From assembly GCA_039545275.1 (NCBI GenBank), contig BCHS01000001.1, positions 2,124,169-2,188,168 on the forward strand: 64,000 bases of DNA. The letters run 5' to 3'. The notes beneath the pieces were generated by a model, which searched no databases, was not told where the DNA came from, and saw only the letters and a program-made list of their open reading frames with translations. Both the position numbers and the translations under genes were made by a program. Source of the DNA: Pseudomicrostroma phylloplanum. Lineage: Eukaryota > Basidiomycota > Exobasidiomycetes > Microstromatales. This document shows positions 24,005 to 34,769 of the stretch, piece by piece; within the stretch, counting starts at the first letter, position 1; the number at the start of each line of letters is the position of its first letter.

Positions 24005-24967
24005 TTAGTTGCAGGCGGCGCTCTTGCACCATCCGGACGAGTCGGTGATGTACGAAGGGTCGTTCTGTCCACCGTAGTTGGTAGCAGCCGAGGTAGACTC
24101 GCAGATGGAGTAGAGGGCGCAGGTAAAGGCTCCGCTGTACTTGCCACCCATGTCGCCCTCGGTTGTGTCTCCGTGGTCGATGTAGGCGTTGACAAAGGCA
24201 CAGCCGCTGACTTGGTCGCAGACGGTCAGGCATCCCTCGGTAGTGTTCGAGAGACCGTAGGTGAGGTAGTTGGCATTGTCGATGATGGCAGCGCCGACGA
24301 CCTGGCCGGCGTAGACACCAGAGTCAGCAATGGTGGTGTAGTTGTTGAAGGTGAGCTGGTAGCCGTCGTCGCACTCGTTGAGGGCAGTACCGGTAGCGAC
24401 GGAGACTGCAGAGGCGACGGTGCTGGAGGTGGTGACGACGGAGGTGACGACCGAAGTGACAGTGGTCGAGGTGCTGCTAGGAACGACGGTAGTAGTGCCG
24501 GCGGAGGAGATGGTGGTGGAAGTGGTGGTGGGGACGACGGTGGTCACGGTGGAGGTAGCAGTAGTGGTGCACTTGACTGGCGACTTGATACCGTTGCCGT
24601 TGTTGTAGGCAGGGTGGGGCCACTGGGGCTTGCCCTCGAATCCCCAGTCGCGGGATCGAGGGGCAGGCACGCTCTTGGTGGGGTTTCCGTTTCGGCAGAA
24701 GCTGGACCAGGATGCGGGCCAGGTCTTGCACGCGAGAGAGCTTCCACCGTCCCACTTGGGCTGAGAGCAGGAAACGCTGCCGATGTACCAGCCGGGCGTA
24801 GAAGACTGTTGCCAAGGGTAGCCAGAAGCTCCGAAGTTCTTCTGGTTGGCCAGCTGGGTGAACAGGTTCGAGAGCCAGCGACGAGACTCGATGGCAGCAG
24901 CTTCGGCCTCGCCAGAAGCGCCGAGGGCAACTGCGACCATGGCGGCGGAAAGAAGAGTGAATCGCAT
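24005..24967 (-). CDS. Secreted PAN/apple-like protein with Thr/Ser/Val-rich linker
   Basis: A single exon encodes 320 residues. It has a signal peptide (residues 1-20, MRFTLLSAAMVAVALGA), then a Trp/Cys-containing N-terminal domain (about 30-140) with SVSCSQPKWDGG and WSSFCRNGNP. A Thr/Ser/Val-rich, probably O-glycosylated linker (about 140-205) follows. The C-terminal domain contains LSNTTEGCLTVCDQVSGCAF, FVNAYID and FTCALYS. The last block is the pattern of the basidiomycete 'fruit-body specific protein D' group, which resembles PAN/apple domains. The protein is probably secreted or cell-wall associated; binding partner unknown. The start at 24967 opens the signal peptide, and the frame upstream is open but Ser/Pro/His-rich leader. 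Confidence 0.72.
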   Translation of the reverse strand: MRFTLLSAAMVAVALGASGEAEAAAIESRRWLSNLFTQLANQKNFGASGYPWQQSSTPGWYIGSVSCSQPKWDGGSSLACKTWPASWSSFCRNGNPTKSVPAPRSRDWGFEGKPQWPHPAYNNGNGIKSPVKCTTTATSTVTTVVPTTTSTTISSAGTTTVVPSSTSTTVTSVVTSVVTTSSTVASAVSVATGTALNECDDGYQLTFNNYTTIADSGVYAGQVVGAAIIDNANYLTYGLSNTTEGCLTVCDQVSGCAFVNAYIDHGDTTEGDMGGKYSGAFTCALYSICESTSAATNYGGQNDPSYITDSSGWCKSAACN

Positions 24968-27072
24968 CTTTGAGGGAGGGAAGGGGTGTGTGCGTGCGGA
25001 AGAGGGGTGGGTATGTATTGGGAGTGGAGAGGAGTGTGGAGAGGAGTGGGTTGAGTGCTTTGATGGAGAAAAAAGACAAGCTGTAATTGTCACAGGAAGG
25101 CCCGTCTTATGTACCTTTCGATAGCACCTTTGCTATGTCTTCCAAGTACACAACGCCGTCTCCACCCTGTTTGAGCTCTGATCGCGCCGTCTGGGAGAAC
25201 ACAGACAGCCAGAGGCTCAGCATAGGCCGCTGTACAAGCTTCGAGGCTTGCCTGGCCAAGGTTCCGGTCCTCCGCCTGAGACATACCCGACAATCCTTAC
25301 ATGGAAGCTGCCTGCGCCACACCGATCATCGCAGTATTGCCGGCGGGAGAATCGTGATGCTCTCGTGCTGCCCATCGATCAAGCGAGTCCCCGCCTGGAA
25401 CAAGTGGGGGCGAGAGGCGGGGCGGTCAATGCTTCGGACGTCGCTGCCCGACAGATGTGGGGGCTGAGACAGGTGCGGGCCGTCGGGATGAAAACCTCCG
25501 ATGGCGACCTAGGCGTGTGCCGAGGTGAAGTGCCCGAAATGGAGGTACATTGTCTGGAGGCTGTTTGGAACAGACGGGGAGGGAGAGACATCACGACTGA
25601 GACCCACGGCGGTACAAACGGCAGCCGGCAGAGGCTTGAAACATCCTCGCAGCGGAGTCTCAGCTGTCGTGCGGGCGGGTGCGTGTTTGTTTGTGTGCGC
25701 GGGCGCGCGCGCCCGCCTCCTCCTACGCCCCGACCCACGCAGACGCTACCACCGGACTAGACGGCACGCAGAACCAGGCGGCTTCGGGGCGCCTGAACAC
25801 TATACGCCATACATTGAGGAGCCTCATCTCATCAGATTACAGCGGTCTATGATCGAGCCTCTGTGCAATGGTAATAATTTGAAGCAGCATCACATTACAG
25901 GGACTCCCAGAGGCAGTCGGCTTTGCCCGAAGCACTGGCGCATTGGACCAAAGCAGTAGCCCTTGCTTACCTACGCCCAGACATCTGCGGCGGCCGAGTC
26001 GCAGCGGCATCAGCTACTGCTGCGCGCATGGTCGAACGCTCGATTGATCGTTCGTTCGTTTGTAGTGGCAGCGACCACGCAAGGGTCAGTGGCGTGGCAT
26101 AGTCACAAGATCAGCTCAATCGCGTCTGTAATCGGCCCAAAGGAGGCAAGAGGGCCTGGATCGCTGTAAGGATTGGCCTGAATGGTCAATATGTCTCTGC
26201 AATTTGGGTGAGACAAATGGGTTCAAAGTCTCATCCCCGTCGTTCGAATTCGCCATCAACAAACCCTCTATGCACATGCACGCCTGCATTATTGGGTCTT
26301 GCCCGCGCCGAAGCTTCTCTGCAGCCGCGGGGTCCTCGCCGTTCGACCAGATAGGGGGGGGCAGATGCGCCTGCCCTGCCGTCCCTTGCCCCGGCTCCCA
26401 GGCTCCCAGACCGATAAGGCACGATCGGAGCACCTTTGTGTGGCGCCGTACCCGGGCTGGCCCGTCCCAACCCGGGCGAGGGAAAACGTGGCGCGGAGTC
26501 TGGTACTGCTGGTGCGGAAATAAGGCTTGGCCTTCGCCAGACGCAGACGGAGAAGGCAGACGCACAAGCGGCCCCCTTGTTCCCTCGCCGCCTTTACCCA
26601 GCCTCACGCCTTGCAGGAGGGGAGCGGCAGAGGGAGCGGATTGGGGGGCGACCGAGCTGCCGGCCATCCCCTATGTGTCTCGGAGTGCACACTGTCTCGC
26701 AGCAACGACGGGTAAGCGCGAAGGGAAAGACAAGCGCTCCCACCCAAAGTTTCCAATTCAGTTCGGTGACTTCACACAAGTGGCTGCTGTAACCCCATCT
26801 GGCAAGCCCAAGGCCGGCCGCTTGGGCCCACGGGCCACTAGCGAATTGTACGAAGAGATACCGAGAGCCTCATATAGCCTCGGTGCCCGGTCCCCTTGCA
26901 ACGAATGCCGCCTTTGTCACCTTCTTCATCAGCACACATAACGGACTCGAATCTCCTCACACACTCCCTCTGCCCCTTCTATACCATTAATATTTCTTGC
27001 GATAGCATCCATTCCTATTCACAGATTACGCACACTCACAAGTAGGCCAACTCCCCTCCCCATCTGCCTCTC
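24968..27072. other. 2.1-kb intergenic region
   Basis: This is the shared upstream region of the PAN-like gene (minus) and the GH16 gene (plus). It includes an 18-bp perfect GC palindrome at 25699-25716 and an AT-rich patch with TTAATATTT near 26987-26996, about 80 bases before the GH16 ATG. Overlapping frames at 26116-26941 on both strands look like GC-driven shadows. I see no gene. Confidence 0.5.
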
Positions 27073-28851
27073 ATGACCGCCCGCCGAGGCTCAATCGAGC
27101 GCAACGTCTCCAGCAGGATGGAGCAGCTGGATGACGGTCAGCCCCAGTCCGAGGCCACCTCCGCCCACAACCACGGCTCTTCTTCCATGGCCAGGGACCC
27201 CTTCAACGACTCTCGCGGAGCTCGCTCTTCGCAAACCTCCTCTGCCGTCCCCAGCCTGCACGAGCAGCCCATCGGAAGCAGCGCCATGTCCCCCTCGCAA
27301 TCGCAGCAACACATCTACTCGGCCTTTCCCCAGCACATGTCGCACCGCATGACCAGGGGCGACTCGACAAACTCTTCGTGGCTGGGTCACACTTCCTACT
27401 ACGGCTACGGCGGTGCTAGCACACCTGCCACTCCCGCCGGGGACCCCACTGTTTCTCTGAACGGTTTCTTCTCTCCATCGGGCGCGGCTACGCCCATGTC
27501 TGGGGTGCCCTCCACCAATGGCATTCCACCCGTGCCAAGGCTACCAGAGGGTATCAGTGGTGTCAGCACTCCCCGCAACCCCAAGCTGCGTCAAAGGAAG
27601 ATCTTCAAGTCCACTGTCCTGAACGAGAACGAAGAGGTGCACAAGCCATGGTTGGAGAGCAAGGCCCGCAAGTCGGCCAACCGCAAGGCCTACTGGCTCT
27701 TCATCATGGGCATCGTCATTGGTCTTTGTGCAGCCGTGGCAGTCATTTACACTGGCTACGCCTCTGTCAAGCACTACGACTTCTGCCTCGTGCTGGACGA
27801 GTCCTTCTCGGGCGACAGCCTCAACACGAACATCTGGTTCCACGAGCAGGAGACTGGCGGTTTCGGCAACGGTCAATTCGAGTGGACCACCGACTCTACC
27901 AACAACTCCTACGTCAAGGACGGCTACCTCTACATTGTGCCCACCCTTACCAGTGATGCTCTCGGCATGGACGCCATCACCAACGGTTACAACCTCAATC
28001 TGACCACTGCCGGCACTTGCACTGCCGCTAACCCCAACGACGCTGACTCGTGCAGTGTCTACTCGAACTCGTCTACTGGAACCATTCTCCCACCTATTCA
28101 ATCCGCCCGATTGGTCACCAACTTCTCCACTACGATCAAGTATGGTCGTGTCGAGGTGCGTGCCAAGATGCCCAAGGGTGACTGGCTCTGGCCCGCTGTG
28201 TGGATGATGCCCAGATACAGCGTCTACGGCGAGTGGCCCCGCTCGGGTGAGATCGACATCTTCGAGTCTCGCGGCAACGTCGTCACGAACAAGGACGACG
28301 ACTTTGGACAGGTGATGCACTCTACGCTCCACTGGGGTCCTTCGACTGACTACGATGGCTACAAGCACACCACTGACGGCAAGCGTCTCTACCGCAACTA
28401 CTACAATGAAGACTTCCACACCGTCGGTATGCAGTGGACTCCCGATGGAATGTACACCTACTACGACAATCCCAACAACAAGGTCCTGGAGTGGAAGTTC
28501 GACAAGAGCTTCTGGACCCTGGGCGACTTCCCTACTGCTTCGACCAATGGAAGCACCCTCACCGACCCTTGGCCAGCAGCGGGCAACGACATTGCTCCGT
28601 TTGACCAGGAGTTCTTCCTGATCCTCAACGTCGCCGTCGGAGGCACCAATGGCTGGTTCAACACTCCCGACATGCCATGGAGCAACGATGCTGACAATGC
28701 CCGTGCGGAGTTCTGGGAGAACCGTGACGACTGGTTGCCCACTTGGGGAACCACAGACTACGACCGTGGAATGGTCGTCGACTCTGTCAAGATGTGGAAC
28801 CTGGAAGGAGTAGAGGGCATCCAGTGCCCTGCTGCGCCCGTCAGGAACTAG
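27073..28851 (+). CDS. Membrane-anchored glycoside hydrolase family 16 (beta-glucan active)
   Basis: A single exon encodes 592 residues. A polar, Ser-rich cytoplasmic N-terminus (1-205) is followed by one membrane segment (about 206-228, LFIMGIVIGLCAAVAVIYTG), then a lumenal GH16 domain. The catalytic motif is GEIDIFESRGN, with the E-x-D-x-x-E acids at about E393, D395 and E398. WLWPAVWMMP just before it and HTVGMQWTPDG after it are also typical. Several N-glycosylation sequons are present. Type II GH16 proteins of this layout are wall-assembly enzymes acting on beta-1,3 or beta-1,6 glucan, comparable to Kre6/Skn1 in topology. The precise substrate cannot be read from sequence. Strong codon bias suggests high expression. 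Confidence 0.87.
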   Translation: MTARRGSIERNVSSRMEQLDDGQPQSEATSAHNHGSSSMARDPFNDSRGARSSQTSSAVPSLHEQPIGSSAMSPSQSQQHIYSAFPQHMSHRMTRGDSTNSSWLGHTSYYGYGGASTPATPAGDPTVSLNGFFSPSGAATPMSGVPSTNGIPPVPRLPEGISGVSTPRNPKLRQRKIFKSTVLNENEEVHKPWLESKARKSANRKAYWLFIMGIVIGLCAAVAVIYTGYASVKHYDFCLVLDESFSGDSLNTNIWFHEQETGGFGNGQFEWTTDSTNNSYVKDGYLYIVPTLTSDALGMDAITNGYNLNLTTAGTCTAANPNDADSCSVYSNSSTGTILPPIQSARLVTNFSTTIKYGRVEVRAKMPKGDWLWPAVWMMPRYSVYGEWPRSGEIDIFESRGNVVTNKDDDFGQVMHSTLHWGPSTDYDGYKHTTDGKRLYRNYYNEDFHTVGMQWTPDGMYTYYDNPNNKVLEWKFDKSFWTLGDFPTASTNGSTLTDPWPAAGNDIAPFDQEFFLILNVAVGGTNGWFNTPDMPWSNDADNARAEFWENRDDWLPTWGTTDYDRGMVVDSVKMWNLEGVEGIQCPAAPVRN

Positions 28852-29551
28852 AGATGGATGGATGAACCCTACCTTATGAAAGTGGCTAGTGGAATCGTAG
28901 TGCCCCCTTCTAAGATCGGCCGGTCTTCTTTCCTACTTGGATTCACTCTTCTCCTGTGCGCGTGTACACACAGACAAACTCTACCTATCTACCTACCTAC
29001 TACCTGTTTTCTCAGTCTCCTTTTGCGCCTCATTGTCACATTATAGTTCCCATGTTATCCTCTCTGCTAAGCTCAAATACTATTCTTGCATAGACGAAAC
29101 GACTCTGATGACTTGGCTTGAGTGGTGGTCTGTAAGAGAGGACCCAGACGTGAGCATCTTTGAATCCTCGCTACGATCAGATACAAGCAATGGCTCCTCC
29201 CTGACCCTCATAGGCAAGTATCTCACCCGAACAGAGCTGATCGTAACTTGTCCGCTTACACTTGCAGCCGCGCCCGCCCTGTGGCTTATGTCCGGCCCCT
29301 TGCCTCCACCCGCGTCCGTCTCCTCTTGTGCCCGCGTGCCGCGTGTCGCCGTGCTGCCGCCATTCACCGAGGGCAAGGAAGACGCAATGCGGTCAACGCA
29401 GGCGAGCAAGCAGGCACACAGTCTTATTCTTTCCTTACCACACACACACACCGTATACCACCCTAGTACCCACCACCACACCCACCCATCGCACATCATA
29501 GGCGTCTTTGCTTCCAAACCAGAGTTCGGTCAACTCCCCGATAATAGAAAG
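28852..29551. other. Intergenic region, GH16 to glutaredoxin
   Basis: This is the GH16 3' flank followed by the glutaredoxin promoter. It includes CTAC-rich repeats near 28980-29003 and a (CA)n run with poly-CAC near 29438-29490. No gene is visible. Confidence 0.5.
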
Positions 29552-30173
29552 ATGGCCGCTAAGCAGTTTGCAGAGGTGAGCGAGGAGGCGAGCGAGGAGA
29601 GAGTGGAGGGGGTAAAGCCTCGTGGTAGACCTCTGTACTCACTGCGCCACCCTCGTATCCACCTCTGTCACAGAAACTCATCAGCGAGAACCTGGTAGCA
29701 GTGTTCAGCAAGAGCTACTGCCCTTGTAAGTGCACGAACGACTCACAAACGAAGGAGCAATTGTCTCCTCTTGGCACAGGGGCAGCCACTGATCCTCTTC
29801 TTTCACCCTCTCTTACGCACTCACGAACAGACTGTCGCCAGGCAAAGGGCGTCATTGCCAAGCTGGGCCTCCCAGAGAGCAAAGTCGGCATCGTCGAGCT
29901 GGACAACGAGAACGAGGGCGCTGACATCCAGGTGAGTGAAGAAGAGCAAGCCAGAGTAGGCGTTTCGGCATTAGTCCCCCTCGTACTGATACCCCTTCAT
30001 CTCTCTCTGCGTTCTCGTCCTTGTCCCTTTCCGCCCCTTGCCAGGCCTACCTCGCCGACAAGACTGGCCAGCGCACAGTGCCCAACATCTTCATCAACGG
30101 CAAGCACCTGGGTGGATGCTCTGACATCCTCCAGGCAGAGCAGTCTGGCGAGCTCAAGAAGCTCGTCGCTTAG
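29552..30173 (+). CDS. Dithiol glutaredoxin (CPYC)
   Basis: Four exons (29552-29575, 29674-29725, 29831-29931, 30045-30173) encode 101 residues, the normal length for a classical glutaredoxin. The active site is C24-P25-Y26-C27. The codon for Tyr26 is split by the second intron and restored by splicing. [14 protein letters not shown] carries the cis-Pro and glutathione-binding loop, followed by CSD. It reduces disulfides and glutathionylated proteins using glutathione in cytosol or mitochondria. No targeting peptide is seen, so the cytosolic form is more likely. The first exon codes only eight residues. Confidence 0.93.
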
Positions 30174-30443
30174 ACGAACCAGAGAAGGAGAGGAGGAAGG
30201 GTAGTCCTTAATAGAGAAGGAGAAGCTGTCTATTCCGCAAACAACGCAGAATTCATGGCGCTAAAGTGGAATTGGTCTGATCTGCGATAGTAATGATGAT
30301 GACGAGGATCGCTTTTCCGGATCATCTACGGTTATACCGGGTACATTACGCATGGCTCCTTGCCGCCAGCGATTGCTCCCGCCTGAGGGCTTCTCCTCAG
30401 CTCTGTCCCATTCCCCACCTCTCTATACAGCGATGATCTCCGG

Positions 30444-32003
30444 TCACTCTTCTCCTCCCGTCTCCCCTGCCCCGCCCTGGTATTCCGCCTTGAGATCCTC
30501 AGGCCACCACTCAGGCCAAACAGGCTCCACTCTCCACTCGCTCCCGCTCCCGCCTCTCTCAGCTTGGTCTGCCCCTTGTGACCCCTGTAGCGTCAGCCAG
30601 CCTCCCTCGGCGAAGCTCTGCTTGGGGAGCAGACCCAGTCTGAGGGATGCCAAGCCGACGTGGCTCGGGGTAGCACTGCCAGCGCTACCGCTGCTGCCAG
30701 CTTCCTTAGGAAGGACAGACAGCAGCTTGCCAGCTGATTTTGACCGGCGACTCTTGCCCTCTGCACCTCCAGTAGTCGTACCACTCGCAGCAGGCGGCGC
30801 CCTCAAGTCACCCCCTACATCCGGCTGGCCCACTCCTTCTGCACCTGCACCTGCACCTGCACCCTCTGGGGCATAGATCCTAACAGGCATGATCCTCTTG
30901 CGCACCACGCCCGTGTGATGTGTGCGAGCGGTGAGCTCCTGGCCGACATAGCAGCCCTTGCGGAAGTCGACGCCGTTCATCAGGTCCAGGTTGGCCTCGA
31001 GGGGGAGCGCGTGGTTCTCTGATAGCTCCTCGGGCCCGTCGGGGACGCCTTGCGTCAGGCGATGGTGCTCGTAGGACCCAGAGGAAGAGGAGAGGGGCTG
31101 ATCTGGTGTAGAAGAGAGCAGCCGGTAGCCCATGGCTGGTGTCCTCGGGTCGCGGTACACTTGCGTCTTGGCGTCAGAGGAAGGCACTGCCTCTTCCTCT
31201 CCCCAGACCTTATGTATGCCCCAACGGTTTCCACTCTCGTCTGAAGCCGCTCCTTCCCCCGAACCTGACCCCATCTCGGCGATCTTGACCTTGCTCCTGA
31301 GTTTGAAGCGCTTAATGAACCCCAGCAGAGCCTCCTTGTTCCCCTCGTGGCAATCCACCACCACATGCGGCACCTCAAGCGTCGTCGAGGGATGGGGGTA
31401 GAGGAAAGCCGTAGAGATGAGCCGACCCTGCGGATTGAGAAAAGCACAATAGAAGGCCTTCTGTGGTGCGACGTCTTCGGTGCTCTGCCCTTGAGAGTGC
31501 GTCTGCGAGGCGAGGAGGCGAGTTTGCTCTTCGAGGTGCCGGACGTCGTTTGTCATCAGACCCTGCAGGAGCTTGTAGGTGTCCCGCCCGCTGATGGACA
31601 GGAGACTCCGCCGACTGCCTGTGGATGCTACAGCAGAGGTAGAGAAGGAGTGGTTCCCTGGCAATGATGAGAAGCCTGCGATGGCAAGACGAGGATGTCT
31701 CGGCGCTGAAGATGCAGCAGCAGGACCAGCGCCGTGGGACCTGAGCAGACCCTCTCTCTTTGCTCGTGATTGTGTGAAGGCGATACCAGCTCGTGAGCGA
31801 GCACTTTCAGTCCTGCTCCCGGCCTTGAGAGTAGCCATGGCGTCAAGCGCCCCAGGTCCTGCTGTACCGCCTGCCGTGAGCGAGAACGGAGCACACAGAC
31901 CCGCCACCACTGACGCCGAGAGCATCTTCCGTGCGGCTCCCACAGACGCGGAAGAGGCTGAAGAGGTCACTGAAGAGGAGGAGGAGGCTATAGCGGAAGC
32001 CAT
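30444..32003 (-). CDS. IBA57: IBA57-like mitochondrial iron-sulfur assembly factor (CAF17 family)
   Basis: A single exon encodes 519 residues. The N-terminal about 115 residues are Ser/Ala/Arg-rich with almost no acidic residues, fitting a mitochondrial presequence. The family start follows: RSLLSISGRDTYKLLQGLMT, then AFLNPQGRLI. The signature KGCYVGQELTARTHHTGVVR lies at about 345-366. IBA57 works with ISA1/ISA2 to insert [4Fe-4S] clusters into mitochondrial enzymes such as aconitase and lipoate synthase. The C-terminal third has a Gly/Ala/Ser-rich insert, so it is longer than yeast Iba57 (497). It converges on the glutaredoxin gene with a 270-base gap. Confidence 0.9.
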   Translation of the reverse strand: MASAIASSSSSVTSSASSASVGAARKMLSASVVAGLCAPFSLTAGGTAGPGALDAMATLKAGSRTESARSRAGIAFTQSRAKREGLLRSHGAGPAAASSAPRHPRLAIAGFSSLPGNHSFSTSAVASTGSRRSLLSISGRDTYKLLQGLMTNDVRHLEEQTRLLASQTHSQGQSTEDVAPQKAFYCAFLNPQGRLISTAFLYPHPSTTLEVPHVVVDCHEGNKEALLGFIKRFKLRSKVKIAEMGSGSGEGAASDESGNRWGIHKVWGEEEAVPSSDAKTQVYRDPRTPAMGYRLLSSTPDQPLSSSSGSYEHHRLTQGVPDGPEELSENHALPLEANLDLMNGVDFRKGCYVGQELTARTHHTGVVRKRIMPVRIYAPEGAGAGAGAEGVGQPDVGGDLRAPPAASGTTTGGAEGKSRRSKSAGKLLSVLPKEAGSSGSAGSATPSHVGLASLRLGLLPKQSFAEGGWLTLQGSQGADQAERGGSGSEWRVEPVWPEWWPEDLKAEYQGGAGETGGEE

Positions 32004-32468
32004 GATCGGCCAAAGGAGCGCGAGGTATGGAGGGATATCGCTCTTTCAAGGAGCTGCAAACGTAGGAGGTACAGTCTTCTCGTAAAGGAATACAGTCAAG
32101 GCCGGAAGGGGGCCGAGAGTCGAAGAGCGGAGCGGAGCGGACGGAAGGCGCAAGTGGAGAAGAGAGGCATGGAACGGAACGGGAGGAAGCAGCACGCCTA
32201 CAACATGCTAAGGAAGGTGTGCAGACATGCTCCTTGTTGTTGATGCAAGACGTCAATGGTAGCAGAGACAGATATAGTGCTGGCAAAGGAGTGCAGTACA
32301 GATATGTTCCGATCGATGCACGAGCGGCGAGAAGACTGAGCGCTCAGTTGCCCTGAGCGCCATGCTATTCACCATAAATTACCAACCCGTCCAAGGCCAA
32401 GCCTAGACCGCGTCATGGGTACAAGGCAACGACCCTCAATTTGACCACCTGACCAGACAAGAGCTCTT
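32004..32468. other. Intergenic region upstream of IBA57
   Basis: This holds the IBA57 promoter and the 3' flank of the next minus-strand gene. It has a GGAGCGGAGCGGAC-type purine run near 32130. No gene is visible. Confidence 0.45.
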
Positions 32469-34769
32469 TTACATACCCAGACTTCCCAGACGCAACAGCT
32501 GCTGCCTCTCCTCACCCTCTCCCTCCCCATCGGATCCTCTCCCACTCTCATCGAACGATACCCCGCTACTCGTAGCGCTCGCGCAGTCCGTCAATGTCGA
32601 AGAGCAGCGCGGCGTCGAGTCTGTGAGGTAGTGGTCGTGATCGTGCGTGGGGCTAGCGCAGAGCGCGGCTCGAGCTCCACCGCCGCTCGGCTCCCGGTCC
32701 CCGACTGGATTGCGGGAGTCAAGGGAGACCGTATCCCGTAGTGCGTCTCCTTCTCGAATACCAGCGAGCTCTCCTCCGCGCTCGCGGTCACCACCACCTT
32801 CTTGGTCATTGCCGCGGAAAGGATCCTCGACCTTATCCCGCTCCCGGTCAAGGGAGTTGCGCGATCCACCACCACCTCCCAGTCCCAAACGGGGCAGCAT
32901 CCTCCGCCTACTCCTCCCACCCTCCTTCTCCTTGTCCTTCTCCTTCGAGCTCCCCGTCTTGCTCGATCCCGATCCCGAAGCAGAGCCAGACAGGATCGTC
33001 TTGCCCGATCCAGTGGACTTGCGCGGTTTCTTTGGCGGGGAGGGAGGAGGGCCGTTCATCATGCAGCTTTGCACCCAGGCTGCGCCCATGGGTGGGAGGG
33101 CGATTTGTCTCTGCCGAGGCGGGGGAGGCGCAGGCGCGGGAGCAAGAGCAGGGGCGGAAGCAGGAGGAGAAGTGGGAGTGGAGGTAGCGGTAGCGGTAGA
33201 CTCGGCCTGTTTCGAGTCGCTCTTCTGATCTCGGTCTCTGTCTCGATCTCGACGGGCTGACTTGAGACCAAAGGGCAAGACGGAGGTGTGTTTCCTGCTC
33301 TTGCTCAGTGACTGGGAGTGCGAGTGCACTTCTTCTCGATCCGCATTGGGAGTATTGGCGACTCCAGAGTCTGGCACAGCAGCCACACCTTGCCCGCCGG
33401 CGCTGCTGCTGCCGCCGGATCTGGTCAATGTGAGTGCCATGTTGTCCAGTGAGCTGCGAGGCGAAGCGTCCTGGAGGTCCTCCCCGTAGTCCGACACGGC
33501 GGCGAGGGTGCCCTTTGCAATAGTTCTAGACTGCCGTCGGGCCTTGCGAGGTGTCTCAGGGCAGCTTAGATCGGCTACGTAGTCTGTGTCCGAAGTAGAG
33601 GCAGGTGTATCGGGGCGAGAAGGCTCTTCAGAGAGTGTGAGCTCCGAGGAGAGTACAGATGCGCTGCTGCCGGCGTTAGGAGGGACCGTGTAATTACGAC
33701 TGCTGGGGATGAACGAGGTCATTACTCGACCTCGGAGCGACGGCCTGCCCATCGCTACAATGGGCACTTCGTCCACACGCACTTCAGGCGGAGGCGGAGG
33801 CGGAGGTGGCTTCGGTCTCGGCTTGTCTGGCAGGGTGAGATGTGGGTGCTTCCTACTGCTGCGCTTGTCGTTGTAGAGTCTGGAATACTGCTCGTACATG
33901 GTGTTGAAGGCGGCCGAGTCAATTGTCTTCAAGGTCCTAGGTGTAGGTCCGGCCCGGCTTGGAGAGTTGGCTTCGGTTTCGCCACTGTCGTTGGCGTCTT
34001 CGCTGCTAGACTCGGTGTAGGGCAAGGACGCATCTCCTTCCTTTCGGGCTTTGTGGATGCGCCCACGCTGATGTCGATGGTGGGTGGGCAACTTGACGCT
34101 TTCTTCTACAGGCTGGGCCCCACAAACGCGCAGTAGTGACTTCCAGCTCTTGATCTGACTATCTTCCAAGAGCTTCGCCAAGTCTTCCTGCCAGGGGTCT
34201 CGCTCTTTAGTCTTGTACAGCTTATCGTACTTGGTTTCGGCAGGAATGGAATTGAGAGTCAGAGCCAGACCTTTACGCTGCAGGATGTTAGCGGTAAGAA
34301 ACAAGGGCTTGAAGGGAGCGATGTCGAAATGATCGGGAGGATACATGGTCTTGATGACAGCTGGAGTGTCCTCGCTTCGCCGGTCTGCCGGCCCATCGAT
34401 GAAGGCATCGCAGCTCATCAAGCGCGTCTGATGCTTCTGAGCACTCTGGGGTGTGTTGATTTCAGCCTGTTGCGGTGATCCACGGGGTGTCTGATCTGGA
34501 GAGCTTTCCGTGGGAGTCCGCAGTGCAGCTTCATCAGCCTCGAGGCTTGTGCGATCGCCGTCATCTGTTTCTTCATCCGCGAGCTCAACGAACGGCCCGA
34601 TGCGAGAAGAGAGTATGGCTGATGAGTGTCTGTGTGCCCCCGGCGAGGTGGAGGGACGCTGCCTGGAAATGGAGAATGTGTGGGTGTGATCGGCAGAGTA
34701 CCTCTTTGCCCTGATATCTCTGCTGCTCGAAGGCGAGGGCGTGGGCGAGCGAGCCACCGGGGTGTCCAT
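32469..34769 (-). CDS. Large, mostly disordered protein of unknown function
   Basis: A single exon encodes 766 residues from the first in-frame ATG at 34769; the frame is open further upstream but has no ATG there. I do not recognise the family. One short ordered-looking block stands out (about residues 130-235), with PPDHFDIAPFKPLFL, ILQRKGLALTLNSIP and a helical DPWQEDLAKLLEDSQIKSWKSLL. The rest is Ser/Pro/Arg/Asp-rich. It includes an eight-proline run, an alternating Arg/Asp tract, an Ala/Pro tract and a Gly-rich C-terminal part. The composition resembles regulatory or scaffold proteins with many phosphorylation sites. No signal peptide or membrane segment is seen. Confidence 0.7.
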   Translation of the reverse strand: MDTPVARSPTPSPSSSRDIRAKRYSADHTHTFSISRQRPSTSPGAHRHSSAILSSRIGPFVELADEETDDGDRTSLEADEAALRTPTESSPDQTPRGSPQQAEINTPQSAQKHQTRLMSCDAFIDGPADRRSEDTPAVIKTMYPPDHFDIAPFKPLFLTANILQRKGLALTLNSIPAETKYDKLYKTKERDPWQEDLAKLLEDSQIKSWKSLLRVCGAQPVEESVKLPTHHRHQRGRIHKARKEGDASLPYTESSSEDANDSGETEANSPSRAGPTPRTLKTIDSAAFNTMYEQYSRLYNDKRSSRKHPHLTLPDKPRPKPPPPPPPPEVRVDEVPIVAMGRPSLRGRVMTSFIPSSRNYTVPPNAGSSASVLSSELTLSEEPSRPDTPASTSDTDYVADLSCPETPRKARRQSRTIAKGTLAAVSDYGEDLQDASPRSSLDNMALTLTRSGGSSSAGGQGVAAVPDSGVANTPNADREEVHSHSQSLSKSRKHTSVLPFGLKSARRDRDRDRDQKSDSKQAESTATATSTPTSPPASAPALAPAPAPPPPRQRQIALPPMGAAWVQSCMMNGPPPSPPKKPRKSTGSGKTILSGSASGSGSSKTGSSKEKDKEKEGGRSRRRMLPRLGLGGGGGSRNSLDRERDKVEDPFRGNDQEGGGDRERGGELAGIREGDALRDTVSLDSRNPVGDREPSGGGARAALCASPTHDHDHYLTDSTPRCSSTLTDCASATSSGVSFDESGRGSDGEGEGEERQQLLRLGSLGM

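Noticed and set aside
24173..24973. 266-residue plus-strand frame opposite the PAN-like gene
   Set aside because: It mirrors the Thr/Val-rich linker as a Gly/Asp/Val repeat and has no independent support.
25699..25716. 18-bp perfect palindrome (GCGGGCGCG mirrored)
   Set aside because: Simple GC alternation in a GC-rich region; no terminator role is expected in a fungal nucleus.
26116..26941. Overlapping frames on both strands (183 and 245 residues)
   Set aside because: GC-rich sequence without signal peptide, membrane segment, splice logic or recognisable family; probably chance.
27541..28419. Long minus-strand frame inside the GH16 gene
   Set aside because: Antisense shadow caused by C-ending codons; Val/Glu/Asp-rich with no signal or motif.
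29552..32003. Glutaredoxin and IBA57 as an iron-sulfur gene pair
   Set aside because: The glutaredoxin is the dithiol CPYC type, not the monothiol Fe-S type, and the genes are convergent; adjacency looks incidental.
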